DNA of 64,000 nucleotides from Musa acuminata AAA Group. Lineage: Eukaryota; Streptophyta; Magnoliopsida; Zingiberales; Musaceae. Made by a program: the position numbers and the translations under genes. The notes beneath the pieces are model-generated. The model was not told where the DNA came from. It saw only the letters and a list, made by a program, of their open reading frames with translations, and searched no databases. The stretch spans positions 19,784,001 through 19,848,000 of the forward strand of contig NC_088355.1 in NCBI RefSeq assembly GCF_036884655.1, written 5' to 3'. How positions within the stretch are numbered: position 1 is the first letter of the stretch; each line of letters begins with the position of its first letter. Positions 45,924-57,475 of this stretch are shown here, piece after piece.

Positions 45924-47567
45924 TGTTGAATCTCGGATTTTGATGATGAAGTCAATTGTTATTTGTTATCTAATCTATATATTGAGATAAGTGTACAGAA
46001 TTAACTACGATGAAAGTAAGATATGCAGTAGGAGTTACGCCGGAGTCAAGACAATGATCACGTTGGGAGTTCGAGAGTTCGACGGAAGTTCGGACAATCG
46101 TCGGAGGTTCTACGGGAACAAATCCGAGAAGTCCATGAGCTTGCCAAAGAAGCTCGTCAGAAATCGCCAAGTGGATCGTCGCAAGTCCAGGAGTTTGCCG
46201 GAAGTCCGCAGGAGGATCACCGAGGGTTCATCGGATGATCGACGGAAGTTCGCTGGAAGCTCGACGGAAGAAGCGATTGACGCACCGGAGCAAGTTGCAG
46301 TAAATGTCCTAGGAAATATCGTAGTTAGCACAATGATTAAGTTGGAAATTGGAGGTGATCCCATTAACTTAATCTTGGGGCAATTGAGCCCATAAAAAAC
46401 CCAAATTGGGCCGAATGGATCAACCCATTCAGACCCTGATTCTGCCAGGCGGTTCAAGCGGTGGCACCGCCTGGGCTCAGTCTCCGAGCGAGATTGGGCG
46501 GTGCAACCGCCCTTGATAGGAGGTGGCACCGCTTGGGCTCGGTCTCCAAGCTATGGCTGAGTGGTGCAACCGCCTCAGTCAGGCGGTGGCACCGCCTGAG
46601 CTCGGTCTTCGAGCTCTGGCAGGAGGTGCAACCGCCCCTAACAGGAGGTGGCACCACCTAGAGGCTCAGTCTTCGAGCTCTGCCAGGCGGTGCAACCGCC
46701 TCAGTCAGGTGGTGCAATCGCCAGATCCCGGAATTCCGAGAATTGACAGTTTTGAGCTCCAAATTCAAACTAGGTTGGGGCCTATAAATACCCCACCCTT
46801 TCAGCACTGAAAGGGCACCTAGAAACCACCGAAATTCTGATTTTACTTTGTGATTTCTAGAGCTCAAAAGTGTTGTATGAGTTGAAAGTTCCTCTTCCTC
46901 TTTTCTTCCAAGTCCTAATCTGTTAAGAGAGGAAAGGAAATTCTGTAAAAGGGTGGTTGGCCTTCGCCTATTGAAGGAAGGCCTCTAGTTGACGTCGGTG
47001 ACCTCGTCGGTGGAGGAAGCCAAAAGTGGAGTAGGTCAAGATTGATCGAACCACTCTAAATCTCGGTTTGCATTTACTTTGAGCATCTTATCTTTACTGC
47101 AAACCTCCTAAAAAGCTTACTGCCTTATGCGCATATACGATTGGTTTTCAAGCTTTGCACTTTCCGAATCGGCGTTTAGACGTAAATCAGTTTTATCGTA
47201 CGATCATCATATTTCAGTTTGCGTTTACGTTTTGATTTCTATCATAACTACAAATTGCCTTTATATCCTTGCTTTAAATGCATCTCACTTAATCAAGTGA
47301 TTTACGAATCAATATTTACATGTAAATCAATTTTTTCGTACTAATATCATATTTCAGTTTGCGCCTACTATCTGATTTGAACCATAACTGCAAACTTCAT
47401 TTATATCTTTGCTGCATCTCGCTTAATCAAAAGTTAAAGTGATTTACGAATCGGCTTTTTACTGAAATCACATTTATCGAACGAACGTAGTTTTTTTTTT
47501 TAATCGTAGAAGGTTTTCCGCTGCACTAATTCACCCCACCCCCCTCTTAGTGCTCTTGATCCTAACA
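45924..47567 (+). repeat. 3' LTR of D
   Basis: TGTTGAATCTCGGATTTTGA to GATCCTAACA (1644 bp), followed by TSD AGTTG. Palindromic array 46446-46724, TATAAATA at 46783. It lacks the segment around TAAGGGTTGTCTCC that the 5' LTR has near 41279. Confidence 0.93.
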
Positions 47568-48919
47568 AGTTGTTTAATTTATAATCCTAAAAAGAATGTT
47601 AATTCACCTATTAGACTCATTTCAAATTCATGACTCATACATTTAGCAAATGATTCACATAGTGATTCATCCAAAGAGCCAAAAATGATATCGTCAACAT
47701 AAATTTGAACAATAAGAAAATTATTTTTAAAATGTTTGATAAACAATGTAGTATCAACCTTGCCTTTTATAAAATTATTTAAAATAAGAAAGGAACTAAG
47801 CCTTTTATACCAAGCTCTAGGAGCTTGTTTTAAGCCATAGAGAGCCTTAGTCAATTTAAATACATGATTAAGTATAAGAGAATTTTTAAATCCGGGAGGT
47901 TGTTCAACATATACTTCTTCGAAAATAAAACCATTTAAGAAAGCACTTTTGACATCCATTTGAAATAGTTTAAAATTATTACTACTAGCATAGGCAAGGA
48001 GCATCCTAATGGCTTCTAATCTTGCCACAAGAGCGAAGGTCTTTTCGTAGTAAATACTTTCTTCTTAGTTGAAACCTTTGGCCACTAGTCTAGCCTTGTT
48101 TCTAACCACGATGCTGCAATCGTCTTGCTTGTTTCTAAAGACCTATTTAGTACCAATGATTAAATGGTCACTAGATCTAGGAACAAGCTTTCATACCTCA
48201 TTCCTCTCAAATTGGTTCAATTCCTCTTGCATTGCAATAACCCATGAATCATCTTTCAAGGCTTCGTCAATGCATTTAGGTTCAATTTGAGAAAGGAAGG
48301 CGGTGTTAGCACAAAAATTCTTGAAGGAAGAACGAGTTTGAACCCCTTTTGATGTATCTCCTAGAATTAGCTCCTTTAGATGAGCATCCACATACTTACA
48401 TTCCTTAGGTAAGGAAGAAGATGCATCCAAGTTGCTATTTTGAAGAGGGGATTCATTTAAATTCAAATTTTCAAAACCAAGATCATCATCAAAATCATTT
48501 TTATTTAACTCAGAAATTTCATTGAAAACTACATGAATAGACTCTTCTATAACTAAGGTTCTTTTGTTAAAAACACGAAAAGCCTTAGAAACGGAAGAGT
48601 AACCAAGAAAGGTGCCTTCATCGGATTTGGCATCAAATTTTCCTAAAGCATCCTTTTCATTCAAAATAAAGCATTTGCAACCGAAATTTTTAAAATAAGA
48701 AACATTTGGTTTTTTGTTATTTCATAATTCATAGGGAGTTTTTGATAGAGACGATCTTATTAGAACCCTATTCATGATGTAGCAAAACATATTAATGGCT
48801 TCGGCCCAAAAATACTTGGGTAGACTATATTCATTCAACATAGTTCTTGCTATTTCTTATAGGTTTCTGTTTTTTCTTTCAACTACTCCATTTTGTTAAG
48901 GATTTCTTGGAGTGGAGAA

Positions 48920-50083
48920 TGTTGAATCTTGGATTTTGATGATAAAATCAATTGATGGGTTAATTGATCTAATCTATATTATTGAGTTAAGTGTGCAGGA
49001 TTAACTACGATAACCAGAAAATACAAAGCAAGAATACCGGAGTCAAGTTCAATGGACGTTTAAGAGACCGAAGAATCGTCGGAGATGCTGCCGGAACCAA
49101 CCGAGAAGAAATCGGGAACCTGTCGGAATTTTCGAAAGTTCGCCGAAGAGATCGTCGGAGGTTCATGGAGATCACCGAGAAAGCTCGGCTACTCGTTAAA
49201 GTCATCACAAGATCGGGAGCTTGCTGGGAGTCTGTCGGAAGAAGTTCGTCGAAAAGCTCGCTAGAACAAGACTCAACATTCGCGGTTGAAAACTTGCTTA
49301 GGATGTTTTTTGTTATGTAGTTCACATGTAATTAGGATTAGGATTAAGAGATAATCTTATATCCTGGTTAGGGGCCAACTGGGCCCAAAATTAGACTTGG
49401 TTTGGACTAAATTTAAAGCCCAACCAATGAACCGGAGAGTCTGGCGGTGGCACCGCCAAACTGGGCAGTGGCACCGCCAGTCCACTGTCAGTGTCAGACA
49501 CTGACAAGCAGTGGCACCGCCAGCATCGGAAACCAAAGAGAATTCAAATTTTGGAGCCCAAATTTGAATCCTCTTGAGGCCTATAAACCTCAAATCTCAA
49601 CTGAGATCACAACTTTTTGAGAAGCAGTTGATTGAGAGAAAGGTCTTAGAAAAGTCTTAGCTAGTCTTGTTTTCAATTTGCTAGTGTTCACCTCCTTCTT
49701 TCTTGCTGAAAATCTGTAAGAGAGTGAACCGCTTGTAAAAAGTTGTAAGAGGGGTATTTACCCTTCCCCTTCAAGAGATTTGCTAGTGGAAGGTGGGAGC
49801 CTCATCGAAGAGGAGCCTCGCAAGTGGATATAGGTCATTTGACCGAACCACTTTAAAATCGACGTAATCTCTGGTTTGCATTTCATTACTACTATTTACA
49901 TTACTTGAAACCTTCATACTTGCTTTATTTCCTCATTACCTTTGCTGCACAACTTTGCGAATACGCCTTCAAGTTAAGCACTTCCGAGTTCGATTTTTAT
50001 CGTACGAAAGATTTGTCAAAACCGACGTTTTAATCCGCTGCACTAATTCACCCCCCCGTCTTAGTGCCGCTCCGATCCTAACA
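48920..50083 (+). repeat. 5' LTR of H
   Basis: TGTTGAATCTTGGATTTTGA to CCGATCCTAACA (1164 bp). The palindrome cluster at 49441-49525 includes a perfect 21-bp inverted repeat at 49486-49506. The TATA region reads TATAAACCTC (49582), four bases shorter than in the 3' LTR. Confidence 0.92.
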
Positions 50084-50085
50084 AT

Positions 50086-50097
50086 TGGTATCAGAGC
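50086..50097 (+). other. Primer-binding site of H
   Basis: TGGTATCAGAGC, two bases after the 5' LTR. Confidence 0.92.
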
Positions 50098-50135
50098 TAG
50101 GCTCACTCTCATATTTGGTTTGATACCCAAGAGAG

Positions 50136-51439
50136 ATGGCTTACTCCGGCATACATGAGGGTCATTCTAGCACATGTCCACCCTTGTTTAATGGGTCGGA
50201 TTATACTTATTGGAAGACTCGTATGAGGATCTTCCTCATTTCCATGGATTTCGAGCTTTGGACTATTGTTGAAAACGGATTTCAAAAATCTTCTCTTCCG
50301 ATGAGCGAATGGAATGAATCGGAGCAGAAGGTTTTTGCTTTAAACGCAAAGGCTATGAATGCCTTGTTTTGTGCACTAGACAAAAATGAATTTAATCGTG
50401 TTTCAATTTGTGATTCAACTTTTGATATTTGAAGAACTCATTGGGTCTCTAATGACCTACGAAATGACATGTCAAGCTCATGACGAGCTTGAAAACCTCC
50501 TTCCAAAGAACAGGAAGTATATGGCACTCACATCACAAGAAGACCACTTGAAAAGAACATCAAGTGATGAGAACAGTGACAATGACATTGCACTTTTGAC
50601 TCAAAAATTTAAAAAATATTTAAGAAAGAATAAATTTAAAAATAATACAAAATAAATTCAAACATAAGAAGGACCAAGTAATTTGCTATAAGTGCAAAAA
50701 ACTGGGACACTACAAGAACAATTGTCCTCAAGCCAAAAAGAGAACATCAAAGAAGAAGGCATTCAAGGTAACGTGGGATGATTCAAGCGTGTCCAAAGAA
50801 GAGGAGTCCAACACCGAGCAAGTTGCTCATTACGCCCTAATGGCCATCGGAGAAGAGGTAACAGATTTAATTGATACAAATTTACCTTATCATGAATTAT
50901 TAAATGCTTTCCATGAGTTATTTGATGAATGTAAGACAATTAGTAGAAAATACAAATTGCTAAAAAAGGAGCATGATAGTCTCACTTGTGATATCGATAA
51001 ATTAAAAAGTGAATATCATGATAGTTTAGCTCCATATATAAAATGCCATGATCTAGAATCTCTCCAAAAGGAGAACTTGCTACTTAAGGACACCTTGAAG
51101 AAATTCGAGGTTAGTAGCAAATCTTTGAACATGATCCTTACAAATAAGGGTTACGTTCCTAAAAGAAGTGGAATCGGATTTGTGAGAAGTCCTTACCAAA
51201 ATCCAACCACCTTCATTAAAGGCCCTATCTTACATGTTCGGCACCAAAGCAATTGCAACTTTTGTTGCAAATATGGACATAAAACTTATAAATGTCCATT
51301 CAAGAAAATTAGTCCGAACAAACTAATTTGGATTCCTAAAGGAACCATGATCAATTCTATGCAATATGATGAACAAGTTAAATCAGTTTTTAAGGCACCC
51401 AAAAGAAAATGGGTACCTAAAAATAATCCCTTCTTGTAG
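50136..51439 (+). pseudogene. gag: gag of H, internal deletion
   Basis: Starts MAYSGIHEGHSSTCPPLF in the normal context. After FDI comes TGA (50430-50432), shared with E. Directly after it a deletion of several hundred bases joins this point to the EELIGSLMTYEMT region at the repeated word GAAGAACT. The frame then continues through a Lys-rich part. A frameshift near 50650 precedes the zinc knuckle CYKCKKLGHYKNNC. A long frame (50789-51439) encodes the coiled coil and the second finger CNFCCKYGHKTYKC. It ends NNPFL then TAG, as in E. Confidence 0.87.
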
Positions 51440-54400
51440 AAACATACACCATCACAAGTTAGGAGCAAGAGATGGTATCTAGATAGTGGATGCTTAAGAC
51501 ATATGACTGGAGATCCATCTCATTTCTCTATGCTCACTAGCAAAGAAGAAGGGTACGTCACCTTCGGAGACAACAACCAAGGCAAAATCATTGGCAAGGG
51601 AACCATAGGTAACAAATTAAAATTTTCTATTGATGATGTCTTACTAGTTGATGGATTGAAACATAATCTCTTGAGTGTTAGTTAATTATGCGATAAATGT
51701 TATATTGTTAGATTTGAATCAAATGTATGTATTATTGAAAAACCAAACCACAACATAACTATGATTGTATTAAAACAAAATAATATCTACACCATCAACC
51801 TTGATGAACTAAGTAATGAAATGTGCTTCTCCGCTTTAAATGATGATGCTTGGCTTTGGCATAGGAGACTAGGCCATGCAAGCATGAAACTAATATCTAA
51901 GATCTCATCTAGAGAATTAGTGCAAGGAATTCCAAATATAAAGTTTATTAAGGACAAAGTATGTGATGCATGTCAACTAGGTAAACAAATAAAAACTAGT
52001 TTCAAACCAAAAACTCAAATTAGCACCACTAGACCATTACAATTGATTCATTTGGACTTATTTGGACCAATTGACACGACAAGTCTAGAAGGAAGCAAAT
52101 ATGCATTTGTAATTGTGGATGACTATACTAGATACACTTGGACCTATTTCTTAGCTCACAAAAGTGATTGTTTCAAGTGTTTCTCTAAATTTTGTAAACT
52201 CACTCAAAACGAAAAAGGTTTCATGATTTCATCAATTCGGAGTGATCACAGTGGCGAATTTCAAAACCATGACTTTCAAAATTTTTGTGAAGTTAATGGA
52301 TATAATCACAACTTCTCCACTCCGAGGAATCCCCAACAAAATGGAGTAGTTGAAAGAAAAAATAGAAACCTATAAGAAATGGTAAGAACGATGTTAAATG
52401 AACATAGTCTACCCAAGTATTTTTGGGCTGAAGCCGTAAATACGGCTTGCTACATCATGAATAGGGTCCTAATAAGACCATCCCTATCAAAAACTCCCTA
52501 TGAATTATGGAATAACAAAAAATCAAATATTTCCTATTTTAAAATTTTCAGTTGTAAATGCTTTATTTTGAATGAAAGGGATGCCTTAGGAAAATTTGAT
52601 GTTAAATCCGATGAAGGCATCTTTCTTGGTTACTCTTCCGTTTCTAAGGCTTTTCGGGTTTTTAACAAAAGAACCTTAGTAATAGAAGAGTCTATTCATG
52701 TAGTTTTTAATGAAATTTCTAATTTAAAGAAAAATGATGTTGATGATGATCTTGGTTTTGATAATTTGAATTTAAATGAACCCCCTCCTCAAAATAGCAA
52801 TTTGGATGCACCTTCTTCCAAAATTTCCTTACCTAAGGAATGGAAGTATATAGATGCTCATCCAAAGGAGCTAATTATAGGAGATACATCAAAAGGGGTT
52901 CAAACTCGTTCCTCTTTCAAGAATTTTTGTGCTAATGCCGCCTTCCTTTCTCAAATCAAACCTAAATGCATTGACGAGGCCATAAAAGATTATTTTTGGG
53001 TTATTGCAATGCAAGAGGAATTGAATCAATTTGAGAGGAATAAGGTATGGAAGCTTGTTCCTAGACCTAGTGACCATTTAGTCATTGGTACTAAATCGGT
53101 CTTTAGAAACAAGCAAGACGAAAATGGTATCATGGTTAGAAACAAGGCTAGATTAGTGGCCAAAGGTTTCAACCAAGAAGAATGTATCGATTACGAAGAA
53201 ACCTTCACTCCCATGGCTCGATTAGAAGCCACAATGATGCCCCTTGCCTATGCTAGTAGTAATAATTTAAAATGTTTCAAATGGATGTCAAAAGTGCTTT
53301 CTTGAATGGTTTTATTTCCGAAGAAGTATATGTTGAACAACCTCCTGGATTTAAAAATTCTCTTCTTCCTAATCATGTATTCAAATTGACTAAGGCTCTC
53401 TATGGCTTGAAACAAGCTCCTAGAGCTTGGTATGAAAGGCTTAGTTCCTTTCTTATTTTAAATAATTTTACCAAAGGCAAAGTTGATACTACATTATTTA
53501 TTAAATATTTTAAAAATAATTTTCTTATTATGTAAATTCATGTTGACGATATTATTTTTGGCTCCTCGGATGAATCGCTATATAAATCATTTGCCAAATG
53601 GATGAGTCATGAATTTGAAATGAGTTTAATGGGTGAATTAACTTTCTTTTTAGGATTACAAATCAAACAACTTGGTGATGGCATATTTCTTAACCAATCT
53701 AAATATACATTAGAATTGTTAAAATGATTTAACATGGATAATTCAAAAGCAATAAGCACCCCTATGAGTACTTCAACTAAGTTAGATATGGATGAAAATA
53801 GTGAAAATTTAGATAAAAAAACATATAGGGGAATGATAGGTAGTCTACTCTACCTCACTGTGACTAGACCAGATATTATGTTTAGTGTAGGACTTTGCAC
53901 TAGGTTTCAATCTAATCCTAAATTATCTCATCTTAAGTGTATTAAAATAATATTTAGGTATCTTAAAGGAACTCTAAATTTAGGATTGTAGTATCCAAAA
54001 TCTGAAAAATTTGATTTAATAGCTTATGCAGATGCCGATTTTGGCGGATGCAGGATAGATAGAAAAAGTACATCCAGAACATGCCAATTTTTAGGACATG
54101 CACTTATTTCTTGGACTTCCAAGAAATAAAATTCAGTTGCACTATCTACGGCGGAAGCCGAATACATTGCTGCAAGTGCATGCTGTGCATAAGTTGTTTG
54201 GATGAAAAATATATTAGAAGACTATGGAATTCACTTAAAAAAATGTTCCCATAAAATGTGATAATACTAGTGTCATATGCCTCACCAAAAATCTAATTCA
54301 GCACTATAGAACTAAGCACATCGACGTTAGGCATCATTTCATACGCGATCATGTCCTTAACAATAATGTTGTTCTAGAATTCATTGACACAAAGCATCAA

Positions 54401-54484
54401 TTAGCAGATATATTTACAAAAGCTTTGAATGAAGACCAATTTGAATTCATTAGAAGGGAATTAGGTATGTTAAATTGTCCCTAA
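51440..54484 (+). pseudogene. pol: pol of H: integrase, RT and RNase H
   Basis: After the TAG boundary: SRRWYLDSGCLRHMTG, then the pre-integrase HHCC-like block (WLWHRRLGHAS, CDACQLGKQ). The integrase core keeps the catalytic acidic residues in HLDLFGP, RSDHSGEF and NGVVERKN. TAA follows RNL at 52372-52374, as in A and E, with an ATG five bases later. RT has [11 protein letters not shown], a frameshift around 53270, [10 protein letters not shown], and active-site HVDDIIFG (Tyr to His) preceded by a stop at 53533-53535. RNase H has ADADFGG, STAEAEYIAAS and LNCP, then TAA at 54482-54484. Other stops lie near 51684, 53725, 53990 and 54127. This is the most complete pol in the window. Confidence 0.9.
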
Positions 54485-55455
54485 GAATAAACTTGTTTGA
54501 ATGGATTTTCCGTAAAGTTTTTCATCCTCTCTCCATTCCTCGGTGAATTTGATCCTTCTCTTTCGATTCTAAATGAAACGTTAAATTACCTTATCCTATC
54601 TTGAGTCAAACACCGCTCCCATCTAATCAAGAATGATTTTATGACATTTTGTGAATCTCGAAATTGATTTTGATAGCTTGATTATGAGTTTCAAGTTGAC
54701 GATTTGAATTTGAATGAGTTTGTATTCGATTTATGATCTTGACTTATTGGAGTTACTACTTGAAATTTTTTAATCACCATCTCTTCTTTGTACACCTACA
54801 ATTTTTATTATTTATAGAAAGAAGAGATTTAATAAAATAAATGAATGCTGAATTTTCCTTTAAGATGAACTCTGCGTAGATATTTTAGCACACTTAATTT
54901 TGAATGATGAATTTTTGTATGATCAATGCTGAATTCCTGATGTTATTATGTGCTTCAAGTCTCATTCCCTTTTTGTTGATGACAAAGGGGGAGAAGTAAT
55001 GACTAAGTGATGACTTATACCATTTCGATAGCATGACTTAATGAAAATGTCTTATGTGCATCGATAACATGACTAATATGAATTACAAAAGCTTGTGTGA
55101 TATGAATGTCTTATATGCCTTGCAAAATCTTTGAGAATATCACAAGACTGATTGATCATATTGAAAGCATGCCTTACATTTATATCATGAAATTCATGTT
55201 GAAAATCTTTATCTCCTGTCGTAGTAAAAATTGTCTCTTATCATTCGACTTGAAAATGATTTTCATCGAAGTTTCATATTTACTATTGCTTATTGAGAAT
55301 AACGATAAGTTCTATGGTTAGAACTTATCGGTTTATACTTGAATTCAATGGATGGAATTCAAGTGTTTTCATCTTCTCATAATATGGCAAATAGATAGGG
55401 GGAGTTATGTTTAACTCCATCATCAATTGATTGTCATCATCAAAAAGGGGGAGAT
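54485..55455 (+). other. 3' non-coding region and polypurine tracts of H
   Basis: AT-rich and without a gene. CTTTTTGTTGATGACAAAGG(GGGAGAA) lies at about 54969-54995, GATAGGGGGAGTTATG near 55394, and 3' tract CAAAAAGGGGGAGA at 55441-55454. Arms 55421-55445 and 55470-55493 can form a 24-25 bp stem around the tract and LTR start. Confidence 0.82.
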
Positions 55456-56602
55456 TGTTGAATCTCGGATTTTGATGATAAAATCAATTGATGGGTTAAT
55501 TGATCTAATTCATATTATTGAGTTAAGTGTGCAGGATTAACTACGATAACCAGAAAACACAAAGCAAGAATACCAGAGTCAAGTTCGATGGACATTTAAG
55601 AGACCGAAGAATCGTCGGAGATTATGTCAGAACCAACCAAGAAGAAATCAGGAACCTGTCAGAATTTTTGGAAGTTTGCCGAAGAGATTGTCAAAGGTTC
55701 ATGGAGATCACCGAGAAGGCTCGGCTACTCGTTAAAGTCATCATAAGATCGGGAGCTTGTTGGGAGTCCATCGGAAGAAGTTCGTCGGAAAGCTCGCCAG
55801 AACAAGACTCGATGTTCGCGGTTGAAAACTTGCTTATGATGTTTTTTGTTATGTAGTTCACATGTAATTAGGATTAGGATTAAGAGATAATCCTATATCC
55901 TGGTTAGGGGCCAATTGGGCCTAAAATTAGACTTGGTTTGGACTAAATTTAAAGCCCAACCAATGAACCGGAGAGTCTGGCGGTGGCACCGCCAGTCCAC
56001 TGTCAGTGTTAGACACTAACAGGCGGTGGTACCGCCAGCATCGGAAACCAAAGAGAATTCAAATTTTGGAGCCCAAATTTGAATCCTCTTAAGGCCTATA
56101 AATACCCCTCAAATCTCAACTAAGATCACAACTTTTTGAGAAATAATTGATTGAGAGAAAGGTCTTAGAAACGTCTTAGCTAGTCTTGTTTTCAATTAGC
56201 TAGTGTTCACCTTCTTCTTTCTTGCTGAAAATCTGTAAGAGAGTGAACCACTTGTAAAAAGTTGTAAGAGGGGTATTTACCCTTCCCCTTCAAGAGATTT
56301 GCTAGTGGAAGGTGGGAGCCTCATCGAAGAGGGGCCTCACAAGTGGATGTAGGTCATTTGACCAAACCACTTTAAAATCGGTGTAATCTCTGGTTTGCAT
56401 TTCATTACTGCTATTTACATTACTGCAAACCTTCTTACTTGCTTTATTTTCTCATTACCTTTGCTGCACAACTTTGCGAATACGCCTTCAAGTGAAGCAC
56501 TTCCGAGTTCGATTTTTATCGTATGAAAGATTTGTCAAAACCGACGTTTTAATCCGCTGCACTAATTCACCCCCCCCTCTTAGTGCCCCTCCGATCCTAA
56601 CA
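55456..56602 (+). repeat. 3' LTR of H
   Basis: TGTTGAATCTCGGATTTTGA to CCGATCCTAACA (1147 bp). It has one fewer palindrome unit than the 5' LTR (55978-56037) and an intact TATAAATACCCC at 56097. Confidence 0.93.
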
Positions 56603-57475
56603 AAGAAGTTGTGGTTATATCCATTAGATTCACAAAAACTTTGGAAGTCACGGTTTTGAAATTCGCCACCGCGATCACTCCGAATTGAAGAAATCATGAA
56701 GCCTTTTTCGTTTTGAGTGAGTTTATAAAATTTAGAGAAACATATGAAACAATCACTTTTGTGAGCCAAGAAATAGGTCCAAGTATATCTAGTATAGTCA
56801 TCTACAATTACAAAGACATATTTGCTTCCTCCTGGACTTGTCATATCAATTGGTCCAAATAAGTCTAAGTAGATTAATTGTAATGGTCTTGCGGTGCTAA
56901 TTTGATTTTTTGGTTTGAAACTAGTTTTTATTTGTTTACCTAGTTGACACACATCGCATACTTTGTCCTTAACAAACTTCATATTAGGAATCCCTCGTAC
57001 TAATTCTCTAGATGAGATCTTAGATATTAGTTTCATACTTGCATAGCCTAATCTCCTATGCCAAAGCCAAGCATCATCATTTAAAGCGGAGAGGCACATT
57101 TCATTACTTAGTTCATCAAGATTGATGGTGTAGATATTATTTTGTTTCAAAGAAATCATTGACATGTTATTGTTTGGTTTTTTAATAATGCACAATATTA
57201 GATTCAAATCTAATGATATAAGCTTTATCACATAATTGACTAATACTTAAAAGATTATGTTTTAATCCATCAACTAGTAATACATCATCAATAGAAAAAC
57301 TTTATTTGTTACCTATGGTTCCCTTGCCAATGATTTTGCCTTTGTTGTTATCTCCGAAGGTGACGTACCCTTCTTCTTTGCTAGTGAGCATAGAAAAATG
57401 AGATGGATCTCTAGTCATGTGTCTTGAGCATCCACTATCGAAATACCATCTCTTGCTCCTAGCTTGTGGGTTTGT

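Larger units (their letters stand above)
40243..47567 (+). mobile_element. Element D: pol-less Copia element with gag and ORF3, perfect TSD AGTTG
   Basis: Complete 7.3-kb insertion in the RT of E, flanked by AGTTG at 40238-40242 and 47568-47572. The order is the same as in C: 5' LTR, gag, spacer, ORF3, misplaced RNase H tail, 3' non-coding region, 3' LTR. Compared with C, gag is cut earlier (before the zinc knuckle) and there is no gag duplication. Confidence 0.93.
48920..56602 (+). mobile_element. Element H: Copia gag-pol element without ORF3, TSD GAGAA/AAGAA
   Basis: Complete 7.7-kb insertion in the integrase of E; same LTR subfamily as E, but opposite strand. Flanks are GAGAA (48915-48919) and AAGAA (56603-56607). 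Gag and the whole pol are present but broken, and ORF3 is absent. Pol runs straight into the 3' non-coding region. Confidence 0.92.
39427..57475 (-). pseudogene. pol: pol of E (three pieces: 57475-56608, 48919-47573, 40242-39427)
   Basis: Copia polyprotein. Piece 1 has the YFDSGCSRHMT region, pre-integrase (LNDDAWLWHRRLGYAS; the usual His before Ala-Ser is Tyr) and integrase with YLDLFGP and RSDRGGEF. Piece 2 has GVVERKNRNL, where TAA follows RNL as in A and H, then the RT palm with [10 protein letters not shown] and the active site IYVDDIIFG (intact). Piece 3 has the RNase H end: KRFNMDGSKA, then VRHHFICDHI and the C-terminus ending LNCP with TGA at 39427-39429. There are many additional stops, including one in the NPxQNG motif. 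Interrupted by H (in integrase) and D (in RT). Confidence 0.87.

Noticed and set aside
56488..57231. A continuous 247-codon minus-strand ORF as a single gene
   Set aside because: Its first part (down to about 56608) is integrase of E, but the remainder reads antisense through the 3' LTR of H. The fusion is created by the insertion.
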